DNA of 64,000 nucleotides, taken from NCBI GenBank assembly GCA_963693315.1, contig OY856187.1, positions 424,692,429 through 424,756,428 of the forward strand, written 5' to 3'. Source of the DNA: Diogma glabrata. Lineage: Eukaryota > Arthropoda > Insecta > Diptera > Cylindrotomidae. Of the stretch, positions 46,903 through 59,826 are shown piece after piece. Numbering within the stretch: position 1 is the first letter of the stretch; every line of letters starts with the position of its first letter. The position numbers were made by a program, and so were the translations under genes. Below the pieces are notes generated by a model. That model had not been told where the DNA came from. It saw only the letters and a list, made by a program, of their open reading frames with translations, and did no database searches.

Positions 46903-48475
46903 ATGCCTGCAATGTCAAAGAGTAAGTCTTTGTCTCAACAAAATGACCGCAGAGTGAACCAACAGCTTAGCATTGACTTCACCAACATAAGAGGTCTCAT
47001 TTCGAATCTAAACGAGGTTCATCACTACATCGAAAAAAAATAAACCTGACATATTGTTTCTTACCGAAACATTTGTTAGTGGCAAAGCATCGAAGTTGGA
47101 TCCCGATAAATACCGGATTCCTAGTTACGAATTGGAACATTCCTTTTATAACAAGCATGGTGTCTGTGTATTTGTTCGAGATTCACTTTCATGTATGAAA
47201 ATTAAGGCCTACGAGTTGAACTCTAAGCACCATAATTCTATAGCACTGAAGATCTCAGGTGTTGATGAAACTATGTTTATAATAGGATTATATAGATCCC
47301 CAAATTCTCCCCAGGATGTCCCTTTTTCGATCAAATATCGGCTAATCTAGACAAGATTACCACGGACTACCCGAAAGCAAGACTGGCCATTCTTGGAGAC
47401 TTTAATATTCATAATAAAGAATGGCTTAAGTATTCATCGCGCACTGACGACCATTCGGAACATCGGACCATTTACTAATATCAGCAATAGTGCAATTTAC
47501 ATCACCGACACAAATTAAAGCAAATCCTTGTCGCGTTTGGAACTATAAACGCGCCAACTGGGAGGGACTGAGAAACTTTTATGATGAAACATCTTGGAAA
47601 ACTATTTGTTGTATTGATCAAGATCCTAGCACATTGGCAGTAAGAATGTCTGAAATCATAAAAGACGGAATGCGGCGGTTTATTCCAAATCGATTAATCA
47701 CTCCTAAAACTGAGCGTCCACACGGGATGTTGATGAGGCAGTGAGGAATAAACGCAAAGCATTTAAGACATATAACCTAATAAAACATCTGAAGCCCATA
47801 GCGCCTATAAGAAAGCCAGAAATATTAGTAAATTCAAAATAGACCTGGACAAAGAAGCTTTTATCCAAAAGAAAGCAAAGGAATTCGCCGAGCACCCATC
47901 TGGTTCACGTAGTTTCGTTCAGGCAGTTAAATCAGTCCAGAGCAACTTTACTCGATCCTCTATTCCAACCTTAGTTCTGAATGACATTCCCGTGAGCGAC
48001 TCGAAAGAGAAAGCGGATCTTTTGGGTCGTATATTCGCAGAAAACTCAAAGATAGTTGAACCTCCCCATTCTCCTACACTCATTCCCCCAGTTGTAACGA
48101 AAATGAAACCAATTATTTTTCGTTGCAATATTGTACGGAAAATGCTTCTTTCTATCAATATCAACAAATCTGCTGGCCCCGACGGTATTCCACCCCTCAT
48201 TCTTAAAAACTTTGCTAGACAACTAGCTCCAATTTTAACAAAAATTTTCTATTTATCTTATAAAACCGGAATATTTCCCGATTCTTGGAAGCTGGCCAGC
48301 GTTCAACCCATATCAAAGAGAGGCAGTAAGATAGATCCTAACAATTATAGACCAATTGCAATTCTGTCGGTTTTGGCTAAAATATTTGAAAAATATGTTA
48401 ACTACAATTTAATAGATTATTTGGAAGTGTCGCGAATTATTGATGATAAACAGTATGGTTTTCGTAGAAGTTAGA
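46903..48475 (+). pseudogene. 5' half of a Jockey/CR1-like LINE (endonuclease to RT start)
   Basis: A likely start ATG at 46903 opens MPAMSKSKSLSQQNDRRVNQ, then NIRGLISNLNEVHHYI. An A-run at 47033-47041 shifts the frame before KPDILFLTETFVSG. The endonuclease continues with GVCVFVRDSLS, IGLYRSPNSP and, after another shift, LAILGDFNIHNKEWL near 47390. A linker with KAFKTYNLI and EFAEHPSGSRSFVQAVKS follows. The RT N-terminal motifs ININKSAGPDGIPPLILKN and FPDSWKLASVQPISKRGS and NNYRPIAILSVLAKIFEKYV end abruptly after DDKQYGFRRS with a stop at 48472-48474. At least four frame changes are needed. The upstream DNA from about 46240 (A-run, repeated AAGTGTTAAT units) may be its 5' UTR. It lacks exactly the part found at 43941-45150. 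Confidence 0.85.
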
Positions 48476-48479
48476 AGTT

Positions 48480-50820
48480 TCGTAGGAGTTATATGACCGT
48501 TTCGGGACGGCAAATAGTCTAAATTGTTAAATGATATTAGTCAACATGAAATGGGACGCTAAACCAATAGCAATGAACCAGTGTGACTATTTTGTATAGC
48601 GTGTAGGATGGTTCCAGAGTAAGTCATTGGCAATTGTGATGTTCAATAAATGAACGTTTTTCCGTTGACCTAATTCTTCGCAATACATATATTAAGAAAG
48701 GTATCCCGAAACATAACTGTATTAAAATGAAATAAAACGTTTGATCATTTTCGAACCACCCTCTTTTGTCATTTATTTTTAAAAGTTATTGTGTTAAATT
48801 TTTATGTATACTAATTTGTTTTAATTTTAACATACATTTCAAATGTAAATTTATCCAGCTTTAGAGAGTTTTACCTAACCGGTCTTTCTGAATGCCAATT
48901 CTTAATCGACAGTTCATCATCTGTTATTTGCTTCAGCTCTAATTTCTGCAACTCTGCATTGCATAATAAGGCAGTTGTTCTGCATTATTTCAAATAGTTT
49001 TGATTAGCACTTGACATAAAAAGATGATTCCTAATTCATTTGATATAAATTCGAACTTAAATAATGAAATATAATGATTTCTCTTAAAATCAGTATTTCG
49101 GTAATTTGTTGTAGGGATCTGTAAAATTTACTACTACAATTTATTTGCAGTACAGATGGTAAAAAATAAGAGTTGGTGCAAATCGTTTTTAATAATGTAG
49201 AATTATTAACATATTTAAAAGATCGAAGATTTCATTTATCGTTAAACTTTAAATGAAAATTTAAGTCTCTAGCCTAAAAATTGTTGAACACAGATATTCG
49301 TGCTTACAGACCAGTAATTTGATTTTTCGCTCTATTAGAAACATATTATATGCTGAACAATTAACATAACAAAAAAGTACAAAAATAAAATACAAATCAA
49401 TTTACAAAAAAATTCAGATGAAAATTAATTTCCTTAAAGTTCGTTGCCTATAGTATAAAAAAATTGAAGTCTTTTGTTTATCGTCTTATTTTTTAGAGTC
49501 TGATTTTGTATTAAATTAATTTCAATTTTATAATTTTGAAACATTGTTAATCACACATGTTCATCACATTTAAAGAAATTTCGAAAAAAAACAATAACTT
49601 TCACGGTTAATGTCGCCAATTTTTGTTTTTAAATTAATCAATTAAGACAAATCATAAAATTTGATCTCGTATCTTTATCAACGGGAATTTGAAATCGTAG
49701 GTATGGTAATTTTTATTGATACTTTTGATGAATAATAAAAACTATACAATTTGTCTTGCGTTGCTTGAATTTTTGATTTCATTTTCCATATTTTTTTAAT
49801 ATTTGAAAATGAAAGCTCATTCCAGATATATCAGAATGAGGAGTATTTAGTTGAAATATTTATAATGTATTTTGCTTCTTAATTTAAAAATATATCGTGT
49901 CCAATTTTGTTTATATTTTATAACCATCAATACAACTGTTGTTATTTAAATACTACTTCTCGATGTCAAAAAGTAAAATTAAAGTTTTAAACTTATTTCA
50001 ACTTCTATCGTGATTGATATAAAAGTAACAAATTAAATATTTCCAAATAATAAATCTAATAGCAATAAAAAATGTACGACATATTAAGCCTATCATAATC
50101 TTATTAACGTTTTTAAAGTTTGTTGAACTTTTACGCATCTCCTATAAATATTTTCAATTATTTTTTACACAAAATTTATAACAAATAATTTATTTGTTCA
50201 TAACATAGAACCAACACTATCATTATGAATCGTATTTTGTTTAATATAAAAAAAGAAGAAAATTTCATTGACTATTTTTAATTGAATTAATTTACGGTAT
50301 TTAGACACATTCGTCAATTAGTTGTTATTGTATGAAATGAAACAAAAGCGATTGGTATTATTGCCATGACAAGGGTAAACTTATCTTTAAAATTATCAAT
50401 TAAAAATTACTACGCATTGTATTACTTTACTTTCAAACTGGTTGGTACAAGGAACCGCAGAATTCATATAACATAGCGTACCAAAATTTTAAAAAATAAG
50501 TAAATTCATTTTTTGACAATTCGATATTTTAAGTCGATCATATCATATATCTCAATCATTTTTATTCGGTAAAACATTTATTACAATTTATAAGTTGGCA
50601 GGTTTTTTAGTCAATCAAGTAAACAAATTTGACATATCGACATATTTATGGTTAGTTTTTACTACTATTTCTTTTTGTCAAATTTCTGTCTATTTTCGAA
50701 CTAAGAAGGATTTCGTGGAAATACGAATATTTTCGCTTACAAATCACGAAGTAATCGAACGAAAATTAAAATAAAAACTGGGAGCAACATTTTTTTTGAC
50801 CGCATTAATACAAATTTAAA
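48480..50820. other. AT-rich DNA, nothing recognised
   Basis: There is no ORF of note, no repeat shared with other parts of the window and no RNA gene signature. Confidence 0.5.
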
Positions 50821-52156
50821 ATATGGAGGGGCTGAAATCTCACAGCTCTGAGATATCAAGAGTTCGGTCTGGGTTAAGGATTTGTATATAGTTTTCGGCA
50901 AAATACTTTTATGAGGACATGGTTTTTAGTTTTGGGCAGCGATGTATATCAAACATAACTCTTTGTTAAAGTACAAGTATTCAGAGATAAACTGTGTTTA
51001 AAAATTTATTACAAAACTAACGCGAAACATCAATACGTTGCCGGAAAATTATAATCAAAATTCCAAAATTATTGTTAAATTAAATAAAATCAAACTTTTT
51101 CAAAATTCCAAAAATATTCCAAAAATTAGAATAAAATCAAATATTTAAATTTTTTCTAAATTCCAATAATAATCCAAAAATTCTTAAAAATTCAAATTTT
51201 TTCCAAAATTCTAAAAATATTGCAAAAATTATTACAAAGTCAAAAATTGAAAATTTTTTCAAAATTCCAAAAATTATAATAATATCAAAAATTAAAAATT
51301 TTTCAAAATTCTAAAAATATTTCAAAAACTCTTACAAAATCAAAAATTAAAACTCTTCCGAAATTCTAAAAATATTGCAAAAATTATTACAAAATCAAAA
51401 ATACAAACTTTTTCAAAATTCTAAAAATATTTCAAAAACTATAACAAATTCAAAAATTTCCATGTCCAATTTCATTTTAAATTACATTTACGTCATAAAA
51501 ACAGCTACTTTTTTTTCCCAAAAAATTGGCTAAAATATTAAATGAAATCATTTTTGACACACTTGACATTATTTTTTGAAAAACTTATAATGCCATAATT
51601 CTCAATAATAATAATAAAATTTCATTTCAAACAAACAATTTTATTTCTTTTTCAAAAAAATGGGTAAAAAAATAAATAAAAATCTTTCTTTTGACACACT
51701 TGACAACATTTTTTTGACAAACTTATAATGCAATAATCTAGTTTTTGATCTCACATACCAATCCCGACAATCAAGATTTCTCCAAATTTAATGTTCCTAC
51801 TCGTAATCACTTAAAATGAACTTTTTTTAAGCCAAAAATATGAAAATTTGCTATTTTTGACACACATAATGATTTTTTTGACACACTTCCGGTACAGTTA
51901 TCGAACACAGCGTCATTTCGGACCTGTCCCTTGTGAATACCTATTTTAAGAAAAAAAAATTTTGAAATCCCTCCAGCCGTTTTCCCTGCAGTGTAGGTAA
52001 TGACGGCGGCCGGCCGGCAGACAGACACACATTTTTTTTTTGCTTTTTTAGAATCAGTCCTAAAACGTCGAGAAATGCCAAACAAGTGGGGGTAAGAATT
52101 TCACTTTGAGCTCATGAATGTAATACTTGTAATACGGTCTTTCAGACCGAAGTAAA
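50821..52156 (+). repeat. Modular composite repeat, copy 2 of 3
   Basis: Three modules follow each other. The head (50821-50945) matches 35265-35378. A degenerate minisatellite (about 51020-51450) is built on AAAATTCCAAAAATATT and ACAAAATCAAAAATT. The tail starts with repeated TTTTGACACACTTGACA blocks and contains GAAATCCCTCCAGCCGTTTT, CCCTGCAGTG and GGCCGGCCGGCAGACAGACA. It ends in a hairpin CGGTCT, TTC, AGACCG at about 52135-52149, then AAGTAAA. The minus ORF at 51807-52085 is a reading of the tail. No coding region was found, so it could be a non-autonomous element, but no target duplication was identified. Confidence 0.8.
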
Positions 52157-52244
52157 TATCTTCAGAGATTTTTATGGAAGCATGAAGGGTGTTGGGTCGC
52201 CTAACATGATGGATTTGAACTAGGTGAATCCAATTCCGATTACC

Positions 52245-52585
52245 ATTCAGGCCAAAATGTTTTTAAGTAAAACTTTAAAAACCATCAACAAACCGGTTTT
52301 CAATTAAATTAATTCAATGAAAAATTGCAATTCCCTTGATGAACTGATCATCCTGATAAATGATAATCGATTAAATTGAGTTTTAAAGTAAAACTCGTTA
52401 AGACAACTAGATTTAATTAGTTCAATTAAATCGCACCTTCCAACGAGTACAGTAGTTGACTGACTAAATGGACATTTTTGTTTTGATTTGACACCTTCAA
52501 TGAGTTTTTAGTTGTTTTTCTTAGACAGCTGGTTTTAAAGCTCAATCCAAAGTTTTACTGAAAAAACTTTTGCGAATAAAAAAGT
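52245..52585. repeat. Possible small inverted-repeat element
   Basis: CAAAATGTTTTTAAG then TAAAACTTT near 52253 is matched in inverse by AAAGTTTTACTG and AAAAAACTTTTG near 52548. Inner stems such as TAATCGATTAAA occur between. The ends are approximate and no duplication is visible. Confidence 0.4.
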
Positions 52586-52589
52586 TCTT

Positions 52590-55500
52590 GCATATCGAAT
52601 TGGAAATGGTTTTAACTTAAGAGGAAATAAAATTAATTAGGTTTAAAATAAAACAAATAGAAACGGTAATTACTATAAAATTATTTATTTTTCTTTCTGT
52701 TAAATTAATGATCTACCATTACATCCCCCACCACTACTACAACGTTTTAAAAGAAAAGAGTTTTTATTTGCAAAAAGAAAATAATAGTTTTATTAAATTA
52801 TGTTTTTCTTTTAAATTATTTTTGTGATATGACTTTTATAAAATTAAAGTTTAAAAAATAAAATAAGACTTTACAAAAAGCTAATTGTTTTTCTTTTTAT
52901 TTAAGTTCAGTTGATACTTCAACTACAATCATTATTATTCTTTCATTATTTTTATTACAAATATATAAATTTTACTGAAGAAGAATATTAAGAATCATTT
53001 TGCTTCCGTCTCTCAATTTGTTAAGACGCGAAAGATAAGTTTTCTTCGTATAATTTTATTTGTAATTTTTCTGTTGAATAAATTTGAATTTAAATCTTTC
53101 GTTTAGTTCTTTTTTCATTTTACTAATTTTTTAACGAAAATTTGAAATCAAAAAACAAAATTTTGTAAGTGAAATATAAAACTTTTGAGTGGTTGATTGA
53201 CATTAGTTTTTGGTTAAGCAAAAAAAAATTGAAATTAAGAAAATTTTGTGATTTACAATGAATAGTTTGTGAAATTTAAAAAGTGAAATTATATAAGTTT
53301 TGCTCCTCGTTTGAAGAAGTGCTTAAAGAGATCTAAAGTTTATTTTTATAGTATTAAGGTAAGATTTTATTACAAAAAATAAATACTATGATAATACTAA
53401 GAAGTGTTAAAAGTTAATTTGTTTTTAATTCATGGTTGTAGTTTTTGAGATAATTAATTTTTTTGTTAGTTGAATTGTGCAACCATAAATAATTTGCAAG
53501 GTTAAAATTTGTTTAAAGAATTTTTTGTTGATTCATTTTTGGTTAGTAATTGGTCCAGATAGGTTCGTTAGTGGAGTGGAATAGTGTGCATTAAAAAGAA
53601 CGTTGTGTGCACTGGTAAACTATAGCTACTCAAATTAGATAAATGATTGGAAATCAACTTGAACAACCGTGGTTATCTTTAACACACTGAAAGATACTCT
53701 TATTTATTTTTAGATTCTAAATGTTTTTAAATAATTTATAATATTTTAAAATCTATCTATAATCCCTTACCAGCTTAAACAATTTCGTTTCAAGTAGAAA
53801 ATGTTGACTGACTGAAATTTTTGAAAAATTAGAAATTCAGTGAAACGAGTTGTCACAAATCTTGGTGAATAATATGTATATGTAAACTGAAAGAAGAGCC
53901 CAAAACATGTATCTTGCTGAAGTTTGAGATAGATCGAATCGGGTCTACGAATACCAGGGTGTTTTGGGGATACTTGCGTTTTCTATGAAAAAATGGCGAT
54001 TGCTTAAGTTTTGTCGATTTATCGTCAGTTTGTTTGTTTTATAATTTTTGATAGTACTGGTCTTATTGCAGATTTTAGAAATAATTTTTTGAAACTTTAT
54101 ACTGTCTTTGATGAGTTGCGTTTGGTATACAAAAAATTGTACTAATTGACAAAAATACGCTTGTGAGCTTTGTAAGAACTCTAATGCTGTTTTTAACTTT
54201 AAATGTAGTTTCTGTTAGTCAAATAAAGCATAAAGTAAAGAACTAAATAGATAACAAACATGTAAAGTTTACTAATACTAAATGTAAAGAGATTAGATAT
54301 ACAGAATACATATTCCATCTCGCCAATCTAACATTATACTTAGAAAACTCAGGTCTAACTGAAATGATTAAAAATTATAACTAATTCATACTCACTTGTA
54401 AAAAAACTGAGTATAAGTTTATTTTCTCAGACTACAACCTTACGCTCTATGAACTAGTTACTAGACCATGTAAGTAATCCGTTACATTTAATTAAAATCA
54501 AACATATCGTTCATTTCTTACAAAACATATAGAAGTCGATTTCACATACTATACTAATTATGAATTTCGAAATTCACTCGCGAGCCGCATGTGGTTACTA
54601 TTAGAAATTTAAACTTAGTTTATGTCAAAAAATATGATATTTTAGTTTCAATTTAGATTTTATAAAAGTTAAACAGAAAGTTTCTAATATAAATCAAACT
54701 TTAATTCATATTCTACTCTATTTAGATTAAATTTAGCAACAGTATAATTTCACCCAAAAATTTATTAGCCAATCTTATGAGATTAAGCTTTTAGTGACAA
54801 AAAATGTTCTACTTTTACAATGCCCATATTTTTCACTTTGGCTGCTACTCATTTTATCTGACTTAACATAAAATCAGACATATCAATAGACAAATCATGA
54901 AATATGATAAAAATTCAACATTAATTTACCGATTAAATTGATTTATTTTTTACAAAAAAATCTTCTGAAACTAACTATAACTCCAAAAAAAGTTCTATTT
55001 TCAATTAACATAACTTGCATATAAATTGGATTAAATATTTCTAACAAAATTATCATAAAAACTGACGATTTAATCCAATATTCAACTAGTTACTATAATT
55101 AAAATTTAAATTGGCAATAACCAATTTCTTAATAATATTCCCCAACACAGACATAACAAATCTTTAAAATTTCTTATATTTGTTTCTTACGATTTTTTTG
55201 CCAAGAAAATTCGTTTCGTTCCAGTTGTGTAATTATCCGTGTAAGTTCATTAAAATCGTTATTCTTTCGGGTTTGACCAGAGCTATTATAATAAGTTTTT
55301 TTTTTCATTAACTTTATTTGTAATTAAAAATTTAAATATTTATATTTTAGGAGAAAATAATATAAATAATTGTTCTATGACAAACGAATAATTTTTTGTT
55401 TGTGTAGGAGGAATATGCGATATTTTTTTAAAAGCAGTTTTGAAATTAACATTTTTATGTGTAAACTAGCAGTAAGATAAATTGAAAAGTCTGCCAAATA

Positions 55501-56920
55501 TTATATGTGTCAATGATATCTATAATGTTTATAATAAACTAAGTTCTTTGCATATAGTTTTGATAAAAAATTGATAAGAACTGTTATAACAATTTCTCTT
55601 ATAATTTATATGAACAACTTTGAAATTATATGAAATAATAACGAAACGAATTATAAACAACAGACTTAATGTTTGATGATTTACATATAGTAATTTCGGT
55701 TAGCTTTGGTTTTCGATTTTATTGAAACAATATTTATTTTGATTAGAATACAGTCTCTGACTTGCTCTGACCTTCAGATTGTAGCTGTAAAAACTACCAT
55801 TAGGTAGTTAGTGTTAACAGGTTTTGGTGATTGCTACAAGAAGAGTTTAGGTGTCAGTGGACCTTTGATCAGCATGGACTAACCATCATCAGGGTACGCA
55901 GGCAAAACTGGTTAGCATCGCAACATTGTTCGATGAATTTTTAGTAATAAAGCATGTTGGTTAGCATATGAATATTTAAACAGACGTAATTTCTTATAGA
56001 TTAACAGAAAAACTCGTCCTTAAAAACAATAAATCAACAAATTCCAAATGAATTTTGAAGTTGATAAAAATTCATTTTTATAAATGATCCATATTAACTT
56101 CTCCATTATAAACTTTTTGTGCACATTCGATTAAACTTCCTGTTATAGCACTGTTAGGTCAAATATTTACTTTCATAAAACATAGTGTTATTCATAATTC
56201 TTACATATGTATCACCAAAAATTCTTAATATCACTCAATTTGTATTCAAATCATATTTGTGAAATGAAATATAGATTTTTATTTAAATCTAACACTAATA
56301 GCTAACGGATTTTGAAAGTTTTGGTTGACTTATTTTCTAATGTTTTGTTTTGTATATCTATATGTCCAATTATGTTGATGGCTAATTTTTGAACAAATCT
56401 CCAACACGTTCAAAGAAAAATTTTTCATCTCACTTATTAGGAGTAGTTTGACAAATTTTATTGATTAATTTATGCGATAAAGTATACTATTGAACAAATT
56501 TACGATGAATAAATGTATAAAAACTATTTGTTTAGACTGTATAGACTATATTTTCTCTCATTATGGTTTATTATCATTTATCAATTAAGATTGTTGTCAA
56601 ATCTGGGTTTGTAAGTCGCAAAAAATATACATTAATTATTTGACGTGAAAAGTATTCATTATATAGAGGTTACTTTACTCTGCAATTAATGAAATAAAAG
56701 TCAGCTTACATTTACAGTAGTATTTTATTTGCCCAATCGGAATTCGCATTGAACTGCCAAAACGCAATTTTGAAATAAAATGAACCATAGAATTCGATTT
56801 GGATATCAAGTGTTTTCTGGAGGTTGGTAGTACTTGTTCAGAAAATTTCAATATCAGTAAACTGATGGAATTTTTTATTATCGTTATAATTTGATAGTTT
56901 TACGTGTTAATTTAAAGTGA
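52590..56920. other. AT-rich DNA without a supported gene
   Basis: There are no ORFs above chance level. A stretch near 53230-53360 ending in AAGGTAAGATTTT looks like a 5' UTR exon with a splice donor, but nothing coding follows. GAACAACCGTGG and GAGATAGATCGAATCGG strings near 53660 and 53925 may be eroded transposon pieces. Confidence 0.45.
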
Positions 56921-56922
56921 AA

Positions 56923-58866
56923 ATATGGAGGGGCTGAAATCTCACAGCTCTGAGATATCAAGACTTCGGTCTGGGTTAAGGATTTTGATATAGTTTTCGG
57001 CAAAAAACTTTTATGCGGACATGGTTTTTAGTTACACTCAGCAAACTACTCAAAAACCTCTCCATTTAGTGTTTCGAGAAAATATTACAATATCACAAAT
57101 TCATATTTCTTTCAAAATTCCAAAAATATTGTAAAAAATAAATAAAATCAAACTTTTTCCAAAATCCTAAAAATATTCCAAAAATTATTACAAAATCAAA
57201 TATTAGTATTAAGCTTTTTTCAAAAATTCTGAAAATATTGCAAAAATTATAGAAAATCAAAAATTGAATCTTTTTTCAAAATTCCAAATATTCCAAAAAT
57301 TAGAATAAAATCAAATATTTAAACTTTTTCTAAATTTTAATAATATTCCAAAAATTCTTAAAAATTCAAAAATTGAAACTTTTTTCAAAATTCTAAAAAT
57401 ATATATAAAATTAAATATTTTTTTTTTTAATTCTAAAAACATTCCAAAAATTGGAATGAAATCAAATATTTAAACTTTTTCTAAATTCTAATAATATTCC
57501 AACATTTTTTAAAAATTCAAAAATTCAAACTTTTTCCAAAACTAAAAATATTGCAAAAACTATAACAATATCAAAAATTGAAACTTTTTCCAAAATTACA
57601 AAAATTATAATAAAATCAAAAATTTAAAATGTTTTAAAATTCTAAAAATATTCCAAAAATTCTTACAAAATCAAAAATTGAAACTTTTTCAAAATTCCAA
57701 AAATATTCAAAAACTATAACAAATTCAAAAACGTCCATGTCCAATTTCATTTTCATTTTCAGCAAACTATTCAAAAACCTTCAATTTAGCGATTCGAGAA
57801 AATATTACAAAATCACAAATTCATTTTTCTTTCAAAATTCCAAAAATATTGTAAAAATTATAATAAAATCAAACTTTTTTCAACATTCTAAAAATATTCC
57901 AAAAATTATTACAAAATCAAAAATGGAATCTTTTTTCAAAATTCCAAAAATTATAAAAAAACATAAATTTAAAATTTTTCAAAATTCCAAAAATATTCCA
58001 AAAATTCTTACAAAATCAAAAATTAAAACATTTTCCAAAATTCTAAAAATATTGCAAAAATTATTACAAAATCAAAAATATATACTTTTTTCAAAATTCC
58101 AAAATATTTCAAAAACTATAACAAATTCCAAAATTTCCATGTCCAATTTCAATTACCTTTACGTCATAAAAACAGCTACATTTTTTTCCCAAAAAATTGG
58201 CTAAAAGAATCAATGAAATCATTTTTTGACACGCTTGACATTATTTTTTTGACAAACTTATAATGCCATAATTCTCTATAATAATAATATATTTTCATGT
58301 CATACAAATTATGTATTTTATTTTTTCCCAAAAAATTGGGTAAAATAATAAATAAAAATTTTTCTATGACACACTTGGGTAAAATAGGGGTAATTGGGTA
58401 AAATAATAAATAAAAATTTTTCTATGACACACTTGACAACATTTTTTTGACAAACTTATAATGCCATACTTCTCAATAATAATAATAAAATTTCATTTCA
58501 AACAAAATTTTAATTTAATTTTTTTTCCGAAAAATTGGGTAAAAAAATAAATCAAAATCTTTCTTTTGACACACTTGACAACATTTTTTTGACAAACTTA
58601 TAATGCAATAATCTAGATTTTGGTCTCAAACAGGTCTTTCGGACCTGTCTCTTGAGTATACCTATTTTTAGGAAAAAAAATTTTTGAAATCCCTCCAGTG
58701 GTTTTCCCTGCAGCGTAGGTTATGCCAGCCGGCAGACAGACATTTTTTTTTTGCTTTTTTAGAATCAGTAGGTCCTAAAACGTTAAAAAATGCCAAAAAA
58801 AGTGGGGGTAAGAATTTCACTTTGAGCTCATGAATGTAATACTTAGGTCTTTCAGACCGAAGTAAA
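56923..58866 (+). repeat. Modular composite repeat, copy 3 of 3, with internal duplication
   Basis: The order matches the unit at 50821: head (56923-57034), minisatellite, TTGACACACTTGACA blocks, tail with CCTCCAGTGGTTTTCCCTGC and GGCAGACAGACA, and a final hairpin GGTCT, TTC, AGACC with AAGTAAA. Here the minisatellite part is doubled: a CAGCAAACTA start and a CCATGTCCAATTTCA end occur for 57046-57750 and again for 57761-58148. A 60 bp segment near 58360-58440 is also duplicated. The 155-codon ORF at 57737-58204 is the minisatellite read in frame and is not a gene. Confidence 0.82.
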
Positions 58867-58946
58867 ATCAAGTTTTTGAGTTTAGCCATTATTCTGTGTT
58901 GTATTGTATTTTGTTTTATTACCTATATTTAATTTAAAGTTTGAAA

Positions 58947-59754
58947 ATGGAAGAAAAGTTTGCTCAGGGTATGCTAAAAAGACCGTAGTAAGTAATAATA
59001 CTTCTATTAAAGACATCCGAATAACAGTTAATTACGTTAAATAATTTTGTTTACACAAATTCAGCTCTACAAGAAGATTATGGTGAAATGAAGAAACGAA
59101 AATGCTTCTACGTTGAACTTGTAGTAGGAAAGGAGAATTTTACCACATTAAAAAAAAAATTTGTATACGAGCACTTAGTGGAAGATCTAACTTCATCAGG
59201 TGTCTCGGTTAGACCAAAATTTACTGTTCATTTGTTTGATTCTATTTCTTAAATTGTAGGAAAAACCATACACGTCTGATGCAATAAAAAATAAAATAAA
59301 AACATTGAAATCAGCGTACAAAACGGTTGTTGATAGTAGTACAATCGTAGTGGTGCCGCCCCATCAATTGCTCCATATATGGAGCTAATGGATGAGTTCC
59401 TGAATCAGGAATATTTACGATCGGATTATTCGTATTCTTTGGCTCAATCCTTGGGTATAGGAGGACAGAAAATGCCACATTCTAGCAGTGCTAGTAAATT
59501 AGTTTCAAGTTCAAAGAAGAGCGATTCTTCGATTTTGTCTTCTCAGACTTTAGAGCCAAATTCAGAACCAAATCCAGATCCAAAGGAAAAGCGAATCAGA
59601 AAAGGAGCGGTTGCTAGATAAGAAACTTGAGTTCAAGTTGATGCTTGCAAAAAGAAAAGAAGACCAACAAACTCTAAATAATTTAGAAAAAGCAAAAATA
59701 CACGAGGAGAAAAAGAAGATGCACGATGAAAAGCAAGAACTGCGTAAAAAATAA
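58947..59754 (+). pseudogene. PIF/Harbinger Myb/SANT-like gene, decayed
   Basis: Exon-like blocks carry the style of the DNA-binding partner encoded by PIF/Harbinger transposons. A start MEEKFAQGMLKRP (58947) is followed by a possible GTAAGT donor. A block with YGEMKKRKCFYVELVVG lies near 59085-59250. After an acceptor at about 59259 come SDAIKNKIKTLKSAYKTVV, then NRSGAAPSIAPYMELMDEFL, a serine-rich linker and a basic C-terminal coiled coil (LEFKLMLAKRKEDQQ) ending at 59754. One frameshift falls near 59340 and another near 59605, and the first splice does not keep the frame, so it is broken. A Myb/SANT-like or MADF-like host gene is the alternative, but the convergent nuclease fragment next to it favours a transposon. 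Confidence 0.6.
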
Positions 59755-59826
59755 TAAATATTATTATAAATTAAATAAAATGAAATTTGAAATGGTTGTA
59801 GGGTTTATTTTGTTTAATATTATTTA

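Noticed and set aside
51807..52085. Minus-strand ORF containing DSKKAKKKCVSVC, echoed at 58668-58889
   Set aside because: Both lie in the tail of the composite repeat and read through a non-coding GC-rich segment; the frames differ in length and diverge at their ends.
57737..58204. 155-codon ORF with repeated KNIPKIITKSK-type units
   Set aside because: It is the AT-rich minisatellite of the composite repeat read in frame. The same repeat at 51020-51450 is not open, so there is no sign of coding selection.
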